From assembly GCA_029265255.1 (NCBI GenBank), contig JAJUJQ010000008.1:1-64000 (forward strand): DNA of 64,000 nucleotides, written 5' to 3'. Both the position numbers and the translations under genes were made by a program. Of the stretch, positions 54,142 through 62,309 are shown piece by piece (positions within the stretch are counted from its first letter, which is position 1; each line of letters opens with the position of its first letter). Below the pieces are notes generated by a model. It was not told the DNA's origin, did no database searches, and was given only the letters and a program-made list of their open reading frames with translations. The DNA comes from Spirochaetota bacterium. Its GTDB lineage: Bacteria > Spirochaetota > Spirochaetia > Treponematales > Rectinemataceae.

Positions 54142-55059
54142 ATGGCGCTTCTCTATGTTATTGCCGCCCTGTTCGCCATATGGTGGCTTATATTCATCTT
54201 CGTTGCGATTGCGAGACAGCAAAAGCCGGTTACCATCTTTCTGGTAGTGCTTCTGATCGCATGGGCCATTCCTGAAGTCATTCTTCTGCAGCGATCACCC
54301 GAAATTGCTCCTGTGCTATTCACGATTCCTTTTATCCTACTCATTCAGATGATGCGTGTTGTGTCAGAATATCAGCGTGGTGTGCTTTTTCGTCTCGGCA
54401 GAATGCAGAAGGTTGTCGGACCAGGCTTCAATCTCATACTCCCATTCGGGCTGGATATTCTGCGGAAAGTGGACATGCGCACATTCACTATCGACGTATC
54501 CAAGCAGGAAGTGATCACTCGTGACAACGTGCCGGTGATTGTCGATGCGGTCGTATATTTTAATGTGTTCGACCCAGTTGCAGCCGTGATAAAGGTCGCG
54601 GACTACACTAAGAGCACAAGCCTTCTGGCTCAGACGATTCTCCGGTCAGTCCTTGGACAGCACGAACTCGACGACATGTTGTCCAAGCGTGCCGAGCTGG
54701 GACAGGTATTGCAGAAGCTGCTGGATGAAGCGACCGATCCGTGGGGCATCAAAGTTTCAGCGGTCGAAATAAAGGCGGTCGAACTGGCCGAAACGATGAA
54801 GCGAGCCATGGCTCGTCAGGCGGAAGCAGAACGGGAACGTCGGGCAAAGATCATCGCCGCGGAAGGGGAACTGCAGGCTTCAGAAAAACTCGCCCAGGCC
54901 GCGGAGGTGCTCGCTCGTTCACCTGCGAGTATGCAGCTGCGATATCTACAGACTCTATCTGAAATTGCTGTAGAGAAGAATTCGACAATCATTTTCCCAC
55001 TACCCATGGACCTCCTGCGAGCGCTGGAAAAATTATCTGGCGGAAAGGATTCTCCATGA
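54142..55059 (+). CDS. SPFH/Band 7 protein (slipin, stomatin-like)
   Basis: A 305-residue membrane scaffold protein. Two hydrophobic segments at the N-terminus (residues 1-27 and 33-65) anchor it; then follows the SPFH core: YQRGVLFRLGRMQ, VVGPGFNLILPFG, TRDNVPVIVDAVVYF and a helical C-terminal part (MARQAEAERERRAKIIAAEG). Slipins are proposed to organise membrane microdomains. AGGAGGG precedes ATG 54142; a longer frame starts at 54037 but lacks a ribosome-binding site. The partner NfeD gene is absent, and nrdR overlaps the stop by 4 bases. Confidence 0.9.
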   Translation: MALLYVIAALFAIWWLIFIFVAIARQQKPVTIFLVVLLIAWAIPEVILLQRSPEIAPVLFTIPFILLIQMMRVVSEYQRGVLFRLGRMQKVVGPGFNLILPFGLDILRKVDMRTFTIDVSKQEVITRDNVPVIVDAVVYFNVFDPVAAVIKVADYTKSTSLLAQTILRSVLGQHELDDMLSKRAELGQVLQKLLDEATDPWGIKVSAVEIKAVELAETMKRAMARQAEAERERRAKIIAAEGELQASEKLAQAAEVLARSPASMQLRYLQTLSEIAVEKNSTIIFPLPMDLLRALEKLSGGKDSP

Positions 55060-55523
55060 GGTGTCCGCACTGCGGAAGTCTTGATGATAAGGTAATCGAC
55101 TCGAGAAGCCTGGCAAATGGCGAAGCGATTCGGCGAAGGCGGGAGTGTCTATCCTGCGGGCTTCGATTTACTAGTTATGAGCGTATTGAAGAAAAACCAC
55201 TTATGGTGATCAAGCGTGATGGGCGGCGCGAACCTTTCGAGCGGCAGAAGATCGAACGTGGCCTCGTCCGGGCGCTGGAGAAGCGACCTGTCTCGCAGAT
55301 GTCCATCGAAAACCTTATCAACGAAATAGAGGATGAAGCGGCGGAATTGGCAAAGGCGTCGAATGAAATCCGCAGCGAAGAGATAGGAAACATGGTTCTC
55401 AGGCGGCTTCACGCGCTTGATAAAGTGGCCTACATCCGCTTCGCTTCGGTGTATCGGAAATACGATACGCTCGATGAATTCATCCGGGAAATAGAAAGGC
55501 TAGAACAGGGAAAAAGCGAATAA
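55056..55523 (+). CDS. nrdR: Transcriptional repressor NrdR
   Basis: A 155-residue NrdR protein, which represses ribonucleotide reductase genes by sensing ATP/dATP. The N-terminal zinc ribbon (MRCPHCGS, CLSCGLRF) and the ATP-cone (VIKRDGRREPFERQKI) are clear. The stop-start ATGA overlap couples it to the SPFH gene. No NrdR box is visible nearby, so its targets lie elsewhere. A strong terminator follows directly. Confidence 0.95.
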   Translation: MRCPHCGSLDDKVIDSRSLANGEAIRRRRECLSCGLRFTSYERIEEKPLMVIKRDGRREPFERQKIERGLVRALEKRPVSQMSIENLINEIEDEAAELAKASNEIRSEEIGNMVLRRLHALDKVAYIRFASVYRKYDTLDEFIREIERLEQGKSE

Positions 55524-55555
55524 AAAGCGCCGGCCTTTGCAAAAGCCGGCGCTTT
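55524..55555. terminator. Bidirectional terminator between nrdR and the EF-G-like gene
   Basis: AAAGCGCCGGC (55524-55534) and GCCGGCGCTTT (55545-55555) form an 11-bp perfect stem with a 10-base loop. T-tracts or A-tracts lie on both sides, so it can serve both converging genes. Confidence 0.85.
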
Positions 55556-55577
55556 CCCATATTTGTCATGGAAGAAG

Positions 55578-57674
55578 TTATTCTTCTTCTGCTTCCTGGG
55601 TTCTGAATGCCTGGGCAGCTTTGATAACGTCGTCGGCGATCTTGCCGGAAATCGGCGCATAATGAGAGAACTCGATTTCGAATGAGCCGGTTCCCGAGGT
55701 CATTGAACGCAGATCGATAGCGTAGCGGAGCAGTTCCGCCTGCGGAACCTGTGCATCGATCTGGACGATACCTCCGCCGATGGGGTTCTGTCCGGAAATC
55801 TTGCCACGGCGCCCCGAGAGGTCCGACATGACATCACCTAGATATTTCTCCTCGACAAATACCGAGAGGTTCATAATCGGCTCGAGCAGGACGGGGTTCG
55901 CCTGTTTCATCGCTTCGCGGAACGCACCACGCGCCGCGATCTTGAATGCCATTTCCGAAGAGTCAACAGGGTGCTCCTTGCCATCGATGATAGCGGTCTT
56001 TACATCCACGACCGGATACCCGGCAAGCACGCCTCCCTCCATGGCCTGGTGGATGCCTTTTTCAATGCCAGGCATGAAGCCTTTGGAAACCGCGCCACCG
56101 AATACCCGGTTTTCGAATTCATATCCCTTCCCGCGCTCGAGCGGCTCGATCTCGAATACAACTCGTCCATACTGCCCGTGACCGCCGGTCTGTTTCTTGT
56201 GGGTATATTCTGCGGTGGCCTTCTTGGTGATGGTTTCTCGATAGGCAACGCGAGGCACCCTCGTTTCCGCGGCGATTTTTGACTGGGCCTTGATTTTATC
56301 GAGAATCATCGTGATCTGCTGCTCGCCCATGCCTGCGATGACAGTTTCCTTGGTTTCCGGGTTGTAGTTGACTCTGAAGGTGAGATCTTCCTCGGCAGCC
56401 TTGTAGAGAAGCTCAGAAAGCTTGTCTTCCTCTTTTTTGTTGACAGCGGAGATGGCAAGCATGTGGACAGGGGAGGGGAGCTTGAGGGGAAGGTAGGAAA
56501 TCGGCCTGTCGAACTGTGAAATCGTATCATTTGTCTTGAGCGTCGAAAGCTTAGCGATAATTCCGATATCGCCTGCAGGGAGGGAGGGCACTTCTTCGAG
56601 CTTCTTGCCCTGCATGGTAAAGAGCTTACCCAGCCGTTCTTTTTTTGACTCACGGCTGATCACGATATCCATATCCGGATTAACCGCGCCGGTGATTACC
56701 TTGATATAGCAGAGACGTCCGGAGAATTGATCGATTTGGGTTTTGAAAATGAAACCAGAGGCAGGCTTTGAAGGGTCTACCGGCAGAGCAATTTCGGTCC
56801 CCTCTGCGTCAGTCGCAGGTTCCGGAGCGCGCTGGAGCGGAGAAGGAGCGCTGTTGCGGACGAAATCAATGAATGCTGTGGTGCCGCTATTGGCCAGGCC
56901 TGAGCCCGCAAAGGCGGGAACGATCTTGCCTTCCGCGAGGGCCTTCTTGAGTCCAGCAAGCGTCTCTTCCTGTGAAAGCTCGCCTTCCATCAGGTATTTT
57001 TCCATAAGCTCGTCGGTGCCCTCGGCGGCTGCCTCGAAGAGCTGCGCGCGGGCAGTTTCGACCGCGTCCGCGAAATCCGCCGGAACTTCTGCAACCTGCT
57101 CTTTCTGGTCGTGCGAAGCTGGCCGCAAATAGGCTTTTCGATTCAGGACATCAATCACACCCCTGAATGAGAGCCCTTCCCCTATTGGAATCGTGAGAGG
57201 TACCGGAGTAACCTTGAATTTTTCCTTCACATCAAAAAGCGTATTTGAGAAGCTGGAACGATCCTCATCAAGCCTGGTAATGAAGATCATGCGGGGCTTG
57301 TTGTGTTTTTCGAGAATCCGCCAGAGCTTGACCGTCTCGATCTGAACTCCCGATTTTCCATCGATAACAAGCAGCGCGGTTTCAGTACTCCTAATGGCAA
57401 GAATCGCCTCTCCAACAAAATCACCGGCTCCCGGTGCATCGATAAAATTGATCTTGCAATCGGGAGAATCGACATGAGTAAGGCTCGAGCGAACTGATAT
57501 CCTGCGCGCAATCTCGTCTTCGCCGTAATCGCTGACGGTTTTGCCCGATTCGACCGTTTCCGGTTTCGATATCATTCCGCCCTGAAAGAGGATATGTTCG
57601 AGAAGTGTCGTTTTTCCCGTGCCTCCGTGTCCGATGATGGCGACGTTGCGAATCTGTTCTGTAGTAAAGGACAT
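55578..57674 (-). CDS. Elongation factor G-like protein (EF-G paralogue)
   Basis: A 698-residue translational GTPase of the second EF-G group. The P-loop is GHGGTGKTTL at residues 15-24. The G3 motif is DAPGAGDF (79-86), where standard EF-G has DTPGHVDF, so the catalytic histidine is alanine. The G4 motif is TRLD (133-136) rather than NKxD. Domains II-V are present, with the domain IV signature GGHGQYGRVVFEIEP. Such paralogues may act in ribosome recycling or stress rather than normal translocation. A near-consensus promoter and GAGGAG site precede it. Confidence 0.9.
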   Translation of the reverse strand: MSFTTEQIRNVAIIGHGGTGKTTLLEHILFQGGMISKPETVESGKTVSDYGEDEIARRISVRSSLTHVDSPDCKINFIDAPGAGDFVGEAILAIRSTETALLVIDGKSGVQIETVKLWRILEKHNKPRMIFITRLDEDRSSFSNTLFDVKEKFKVTPVPLTIPIGEGLSFRGVIDVLNRKAYLRPASHDQKEQVAEVPADFADAVETARAQLFEAAAEGTDELMEKYLMEGELSQEETLAGLKKALAEGKIVPAFAGSGLANSGTTAFIDFVRNSAPSPLQRAPEPATDAEGTEIALPVDPSKPASGFIFKTQIDQFSGRLCYIKVITGAVNPDMDIVISRESKKERLGKLFTMQGKKLEEVPSLPAGDIGIIAKLSTLKTNDTISQFDRPISYLPLKLPSPVHMLAISAVNKKEEDKLSELLYKAAEEDLTFRVNYNPETKETVIAGMGEQQITMILDKIKAQSKIAAETRVPRVAYRETITKKATAEYTHKKQTGGHGQYGRVVFEIEPLERGKGYEFENRVFGGAVSKGFMPGIEKGIHQAMEGGVLAGYPVVDVKTAIIDGKEHPVDSSEMAFKIAARGAFREAMKQANPVLLEPIMNLSVFVEEKYLGDVMSDLSGRRGKISGQNPIGGGIVQIDAQVPQAELLRYAIDLRSMTSGTGSFEIEFSHYAPISGKIADDVIKAAQAFRTQEAEEE

Positions 57675-57732
57675 AATTACTCCTCACAGGGTGGGATGGG
57701 TTTCATTCCCTTAAATATAAGGAAGCCGGAGT

Positions 57733-57760
57733 ATTATAAATCAAAATCAGCAGGTGTCAA
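57733..57760 (-). promoter_or_regulatory. Near-consensus promoter of the EF-G-like gene
   Basis: On the minus strand TTGACA (57760-57755) and TATAAT (57738-57733) match both consensus hexamers exactly with a 16-bp spacer. The leader would be about 50 bases. Confidence 0.8.
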
Positions 57761-57881
57761 CAGCAGGTTTGTCAATGAAACAGGTTCAGTACCGCCTTGG
57801 GGCTTTGACACGCATAGCACTACATGGATGTTTCTCCTGAGTATCGAACAAATTGAATTGTTTCAAAGAGCTTGCCATTGA

Positions 57882-58685
57882 TCATGGTTTCTGACCGCTC
57901 TTGAGAAGCATAAAGGCAAGACAGTCGAAGAGCATTCTGCCCCCCTGATAGGCAATCGAGCTTCTGCGAACAATTCTCCATGCGCTATTCTGGTAGCTGC
58001 CTTCCGTATCGAGACGGTCGGTAAGCCCTGCGGTGCTCTCAACAAAATTAAGAAGTTCCGGATTCTGTGTAAGGGCAAGTGGCTTCATGCCTGGCCCGAC
58101 GATAATAGAGAGAGGTTCAATGATAAGATTGGAAAGATCCGCAATGGCCTGGGGGGCCAACGCAGTTTTCGTCTGAAGGCGAATCATGCGCGCGCGGGCA
58201 TCAGGGCCGACGGTCTCCTTGCTGGCCGAAATAAGATCGAGCAGATAATTCCTGGCGTCATTCAGATCTTTTATAACAGCGAGATTACCAATCCCAGATG
58301 ACGACTTGAGCACCTTGGCCATGATCGAGATTTCTCGAAGGTAATGATTTCGCTGATTCGACGGAACAAGGTACATGATGATAATCGATATCGGCTGGCC
58401 ATCCGGAGCCCCATAATCGATACCTGTCGGGCTCCAGCCTATGACGCACATCAAGTCTTCTTCAAAATCCACGCGCGCATGTGGTACAGCCCAGCCCTTG
58501 CCCAGCGCTGTATTCATCGAATGTTCTCTCGCCATAACATTTCCAACAATATCCGTTCCTGTCGGAATCTGCGGAAAAGCCTCGATGATGTGGGCAAGAA
58601 ACTGAAGCGCATGGTTCTTGTCATTTTCGGGCAGTTCGAAGAGGCGTCCTTCTTGCAGTGCATCAAGAATCGAATCCATAGTCAT
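57882..58685 (-). CDS. PTS EIIA-like protein (fructose/nitrogen type) coupled to mgtA
   Basis: A 267-residue protein. The first 150 residues are an EIIA domain of the fructose/PtsN type: LGKGWAVPHARV holds the phospho-acceptor His69, and the core includes VGNVMAREHSMNTALG. The C-terminal 110 residues have no motif I know. PtsN-type EIIA proteins often regulate ion transport rather than carry sugar. It starts in a 4-base overlap with the mgtA stop, so it is made in step with the Mg2+ pump and may adjust its activity. No EIIB or EIIC gene is nearby. Confidence 0.78.
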   Translation of the reverse strand: MTMDSILDALQEGRLFELPENDKNHALQFLAHIIEAFPQIPTGTDIVGNVMAREHSMNTALGKGWAVPHARVDFEEDLMCVIGWSPTGIDYGAPDGQPISIIIMYLVPSNQRNHYLREISIMAKVLKSSSGIGNLAVIKDLNDARNYLLDLISASKETVGPDARARMIRLQTKTALAPQAIADLSNLIIEPLSIIVGPGMKPLALTQNPELLNFVESTAGLTDRLDTEGSYQNSAWRIVRRSSIAYQGGRMLFDCLAFMLLKSGQKP

Positions 58686-61336
58686 GCTCCTTCAAATCGC
58701 CGGAAGAACCAGCGCTTAATTGTGTGCGTTAAAATCGAGTAGCTGATCAGAAACCCAACGATCCAGACCCAGTAGATTCCTGGAAGCGGCACAAGCCCGA
58801 GCAATGCGGCGAAAGGCGAGTAAGGAAGCCAGGTACCCACAGCCATTACCGCAAGCGTTGCAAAAAGCATGGGACCAGACGCGCGACTCTGAAAGAATGG
58901 AATGCGTCTGGTGCGGATGATATGGACAATCAGCGTCTGTGTCAGCAATGATTCAACAAACCACCCTGTCTGGAAAAATCGCGCAAGGGCTTCCTTCTGG
59001 CCCATGCCAATTCCGGGGTCAAGATACGCACTGGTCTTGAAGAAAAACCACATGAGCGCGAAAGTGGCGTAATCGAAAATTGAGCTTATTGGGCCAATGA
59101 ACAGCATGAATCGTTTGATATTTCCGATATCCCACTTAACCGGCCTGGAAATCAATTCCGGATCGACATTGTCCATAGGAATGCCGGTTTGCGACACGTC
59201 GTAAAGAAGGTTGTTGGTAAGAATCTGCAATGGCTGCATGGGAAGAAACGGCAGAAGATAGCTCGCGCCAAGTACACTAAACATGTTCCCAAAATTCGAG
59301 CTTGCACCCATCCTGATATATTTTATAATGTTGGCAAAGATACGCCTGCCCTCAAGAATGCCTTCCTCTAGGACAAGAAGGCTTTTCTCGAGAAGGACGA
59401 TATCCGCTGCTTCTTTTGCAACGTCGACAGCGGAATCGACCGAAATGCCAACATCGGCTGCCTTGAGCGCGGTCGCATCGTTAATACCGTCTCCCATGTA
59501 TCCGACAACGAATCCCTGCTGTCTGAGCTCCTTCACGATTTGCTCTTTCTGATTCGGGGTGAGCTTGACGAAAACCTCACAGTTTCGGACCTTTTCTGAA
59601 AACGCCTTAGCGTCGAGCGTACTCAGTTCGGCTCCGCTTATCGAGGATGTAAAAGGAATGCCGACATCTCTGCACACTTTTTCGGTAACAAGTCCATTGT
59701 CTCCGGTAAGCACTTTGACAGCTACACCAGCTTTTGACAACAGCGATATCGCTTCTGTCGCGGATTCCTTCGGTGGATCTATGAACGCGATGTAACCGAG
59801 CAGCACGAGTTGGCTTTCATCCTGAACCGTAAAGGTGGTTTTAGATCTGGAGAACTCGCGATAGGCAATACCAAGGACTCTGAATCCCTCTTTATTAAGC
59901 TTCTGTACTTCTTCAAAGAGGTCGGCGCGAATCATGTCGATAAGCGGATAGATCTCCTCATCGATCTGATAATGGGTACAGCAGCTGTAAATTTCTTCGA
60001 CCGCGCCCTTGCAGATCAGCACGTTGTCTCCTTCGTATTCCACGATGACAGACATGCGCCTTCTTTGAAAGTCGAAAGGGAGCTCATCCACAAGCCGGCA
60101 TCCTTCGACATCAAGATCGACATGATCGATAACCGCTCTGTCGAGCAGGTTTTTTAGGCCTGTTTGAAAATAGCTATTGAGATAGGCATAATTGAGAACC
60201 TCTTCGCTGGTGTTTCCAATTATGTCGACATGATGCTCAAGCACGACACGATCCTGCGTAAGCGTGCCTGTTTTATCCGTACACAGGATATTGATCGCTC
60301 CCAGATTCTGGATCGATGGCAGTTTTTTAACAATGACCTTTTTCTTTGCCATCGCAAGCGCGCCTTTAGCAAGATTCACCGTAACAATCATAGGGAGCAT
60401 TTCAGGGGTGAGGCCGACGGCCACCGACAGGGAGAAAAGAAGTGCTTCCAGCCAATTTCCCTTTGTAATGCCTACAACGAGGAAGACAACACTCACCATG
60501 ACCAGCATGAACCTGATCATGAGCCAGGTGAAAGATTTAATGCCCTTATCAAAACTTGTCTCTTCCCTTCTTTCAGACAGCTTTTTGGAAATAGCGCCGA
60601 ACAGCGTATGTGAACCCGTCGCAACGACAACCGCTCGAGCAGTCCCGCTGGTGACGCTTGTTCCCATGAAACAGGCATTGGAAAGCTGCAATGCAGAAGA
60701 AACCATCTCAAGTGGCGGATTCGCTGATTTTTCCACAGGCATTGATTCGCCTGTAAGCGCAGATTCGCTTACGAAAAAGTCTTTTGCGAACATAATCCGG
60801 ACATCGGCAGGAACGATCGCGCCCGCTTGCAGGAGCACGACATCGCCAGGAACGACCTGCGACATGCGGATTTCAGTTTCTTTCCCATCACGAAAGACAT
60901 AGGTACGAGACTGGACACGCTTGCCAAGTGCTTCCACTTCTCTATTCGAGCGGCTGTCGAGGATATAGGACAGACCGACACTGAGCAGAATCATGACACT
61001 TACAATGATCGATGATCGTGATTCTCCTATAATCGCCGAAACAATAGCGATGACGAGCAGCTGTATTACCAAAGGACTCTTGAGTCGTTCAAGGATGTCC
61101 TGCCAGAAGCTGAGTTTTTTCAAAGGCGAAAGCTCATTCTTGCCGAATTCCGAAAGCCGTCTGTCGGCTTCCTTTTCGGTCAGCCCCTGCGGGTCGGTTT
61201 TTAGCTCGGAGAGAACCTCCTGTATTGGTTTATGGCAGAGGGCAATAAGACGTTTCTCATCGATACCCGCATTGATTCCATTGAATGTCAGGTTTTTCTC
61301 ATGAGGCAGAGACAGGAATAAGGGTAATCTGATCAT
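58682..61336 (-). CDS. mgtA: Magnesium-translocating P-type ATPase
   Basis: An 884-residue P-type (P3B) ATPase that imports Mg2+ across the inner membrane. It has the phosphorylation motif DKTGTLT with Asp354, the TGES loop (ALTGESMPVE), the hinge GDGINDATALKAADVGIS, and about ten membrane helices, with six after the hinge. The family-typical VGLTPEMLPMIV precedes the phosphorylation site. The ribosome-binding site GGAGGTG can be masked by an upstream arm in the leader, and a small ORF precedes it. It is coupled to the EIIA-like gene. Confidence 0.92.
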   Translation of the reverse strand: MIRLPLFLSLPHEKNLTFNGINAGIDEKRLIALCHKPIQEVLSELKTDPQGLTEKEADRRLSEFGKNELSPLKKLSFWQDILERLKSPLVIQLLVIAIVSAIIGESRSSIIVSVMILLSVGLSYILDSRSNREVEALGKRVQSRTYVFRDGKETEIRMSQVVPGDVVLLQAGAIVPADVRIMFAKDFFVSESALTGESMPVEKSANPPLEMVSSALQLSNACFMGTSVTSGTARAVVVATGSHTLFGAISKKLSERREETSFDKGIKSFTWLMIRFMLVMVSVVFLVVGITKGNWLEALLFSLSVAVGLTPEMLPMIVTVNLAKGALAMAKKKVIVKKLPSIQNLGAINILCTDKTGTLTQDRVVLEHHVDIIGNTSEEVLNYAYLNSYFQTGLKNLLDRAVIDHVDLDVEGCRLVDELPFDFQRRRMSVIVEYEGDNVLICKGAVEEIYSCCTHYQIDEEIYPLIDMIRADLFEEVQKLNKEGFRVLGIAYREFSRSKTTFTVQDESQLVLLGYIAFIDPPKESATEAISLLSKAGVAVKVLTGDNGLVTEKVCRDVGIPFTSSISGAELSTLDAKAFSEKVRNCEVFVKLTPNQKEQIVKELRQQGFVVGYMGDGINDATALKAADVGISVDSAVDVAKEAADIVLLEKSLLVLEEGILEGRRIFANIIKYIRMGASSNFGNMFSVLGASYLLPFLPMQPLQILTNNLLYDVSQTGIPMDNVDPELISRPVKWDIGNIKRFMLFIGPISSIFDYATFALMWFFFKTSAYLDPGIGMGQKEALARFFQTGWFVESLLTQTLIVHIIRTRRIPFFQSRASGPMLFATLAVMAVGTWLPYSPFAALLGLVPLPGIYWVWIVGFLISYSILTHTIKRWFFRRFEGA

Positions 61337-61338
61337 AA

Positions 61339-61431
61339 TTCACCTCCAGGTGCTGCCACCAACCTGACAGCATGAGGTGAATGGCTGAAGCTCAAAAGGA
61401 TTCTTCAGCGTGAACGATTCCAGCTGTCAGG
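61339..61431 (-). promoter_or_regulatory. mgtA leader RNA: alternative hairpins that can mask the ribosome-binding site
   Basis: On the minus strand there are three paired segments. P1: CCTGACAGC (61431-61423) with GCTGTCAGG (61371-61363), 9 bp perfect. P2: GCTGAAG (61409-61403) with CTTCAGC (61390-61384), inside P1. P3: TTCACCTC (61381-61374) with GAGGTGAA (61346-61339), 8 bp perfect, covering the mgtA ribosome-binding site; an inner stem CAGGT/ACCTG (61366-61362 with 61351-61347) extends it. The P1 3' arm overlaps the inner P3 stem, so the two compete. P1 and outer P3 together would be a pseudoknot. Confidence 0.75.
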
Positions 61432-61505
61432 CAGGATGGTCGCGGGAATGGATCTTCAGGCTCGGTATACATGCAACGACTATGACTTCCTTCCGAGTCG
61501 TTCAT
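61392..61505 (-). CDS. mgtA leader peptide (MgtL-like, 37 residues)
   Basis: A short ORF with a strong AAAGGAGG ribosome-binding site, ending 55 bases before mgtA. Residues 15-23 read EPEDPFPRP, an alternation of acidic residues and prolines. The leader peptide MgtL of enterobacterial mgtA has the same kind of run (EPDPTP); there, ribosomes become unstable on it when Mg2+ is low, which turns mgtA on. Codons 25-28 form the 5' arm of P1, so ribosome progress decides whether P1 or the ribosome-binding-site-masking P3 forms. Function is inferred from context; the peptide resembles MgtL in this motif only. Confidence 0.7.
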   Translation of the reverse strand: MNDSEGSHSRCMYTEPEDPFPRPSCLTAGIVHAEESF

Positions 61506-61599
61506 GACGCATCCTCCTTTTGCTGGATTTGGTTGCTATCGAATATACCTATACAATGCACTAGTTATCTGTGTTGGTCAAGCGAAAACCTGCCGTATC

Positions 61600-61629
61600 T
61601 TGACATACACTGAGCTTTTCATCTAGTTT
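61600..61629 (+). promoter_or_regulatory. Promoter of the tRNA-Pro/tRNA-Arg unit
   Basis: TTGACA (61600-61605) and TAGTTT (61624-61629), 18-bp spacer, 12 bases before tRNA-Pro. Confidence 0.55.
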
Positions 61630-61641
61630 ACAGCCAGAAAT

Positions 61642-61714
61642 CGGGACGTAGCCTAGGGGCTAAGGCGTCTGCTTTGGGAGCAGAAGATCGGAGGTTCAAA
61701 TCCTCTCGTCCCGA
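61642..61714 (+). tRNA. tRNA-Pro (anticodon UGG)
   Basis: Cloverleaf with acceptor CGGGACG/CGTCCCG, anticodon loop TTTGGGA giving UGG, T-arm GGAGG-TTCAAAT-CCTCT, discriminator A. No encoded CCA. Confidence 0.96.
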
Positions 61715-61762
61715 ATAACCGTAGAGGTTCCGGTTGCGATAAAGCGACCGAGCCCTATTTGA

Positions 61763-61836
61763 GGGATCATAGCTCAACTGGATAGAGCAACTGCCTTCTA
61801 AGCAGTAGGTCGGGGGTTCGACTCCCTCTGGTCCCA
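61763..61836 (+). tRNA. tRNA-Arg (anticodon UCU)
   Basis: Cloverleaf with acceptor GGGATCA/TGGTCCC (one T-G pair), anticodon loop CTTCTAA giving UCU, T-arm GGGGG-TTCGACT-CCCTC, discriminator A. No encoded CCA. It lies 48 bases after tRNA-Pro. Confidence 0.95.
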
Positions 61837-61839
61837 TTT

Positions 61840-62309
61840 TAAAACCATATATTATCAAGGGTTTTTAAAAATTTCTAAAAATTGGAATATTGCGATCATT
61901 AAAAATTGTAGAAAACGAAAAAGATAATTTATTATATCAGCAAGCAATAAATCTTATTTCCCCATATTATCGATTTATTATTCTATATACATTCCTTTCT
62001 TGAATGCAGCTGTTGTTGCATTATTTTTTTAAATGCACCTTATTATTGCTAAATACTGCCTGTGGGATATGAAAGCCATTTCCAAACAAAAAATAGAACA
62101 TGCTTATACTGGTTAGAGGTAATTATTAATGGGATACCATGTAATGACTTAGCGCACCATTCATGTTCATCAGCTTACCTTATCCGGGCAACAACGCTGA
62201 TTCTGATGCAGGAAATGATCCAGCAACCTTGACACCGCGCAAATATGCTGGATACTTATTCCAGTAAAGCCATATCAAATCAAATGATCGTGGCAAAAGG
62301 AGGCATATC
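61840..62309. other. A+T-rich intergenic region upstream of the sugar importer
   Basis: About 470 bases without a credible gene, clearly richer in A+T than its surroundings. The last 80 bases hold a candidate promoter for the binding-protein gene. I see no palindromic operator, repeat or RNA gene in the rest. Confidence 0.6.
62229..62258 (+). promoter_or_regulatory. Possible promoter of the second sugar ABC importer
   Basis: Consensus TTGACA (62229-62234) and a weak -10 TACTTA (62253-62258), 18-bp spacer, 51 bases before the ATG. Confidence 0.45.

Noticed and set aside
61337..61560. M-box (ykoK) magnesium riboswitch upstream of mgtA
   Set aside because: I could not find the conserved M-box core; the small ORF with competing hairpins explains the leader better.
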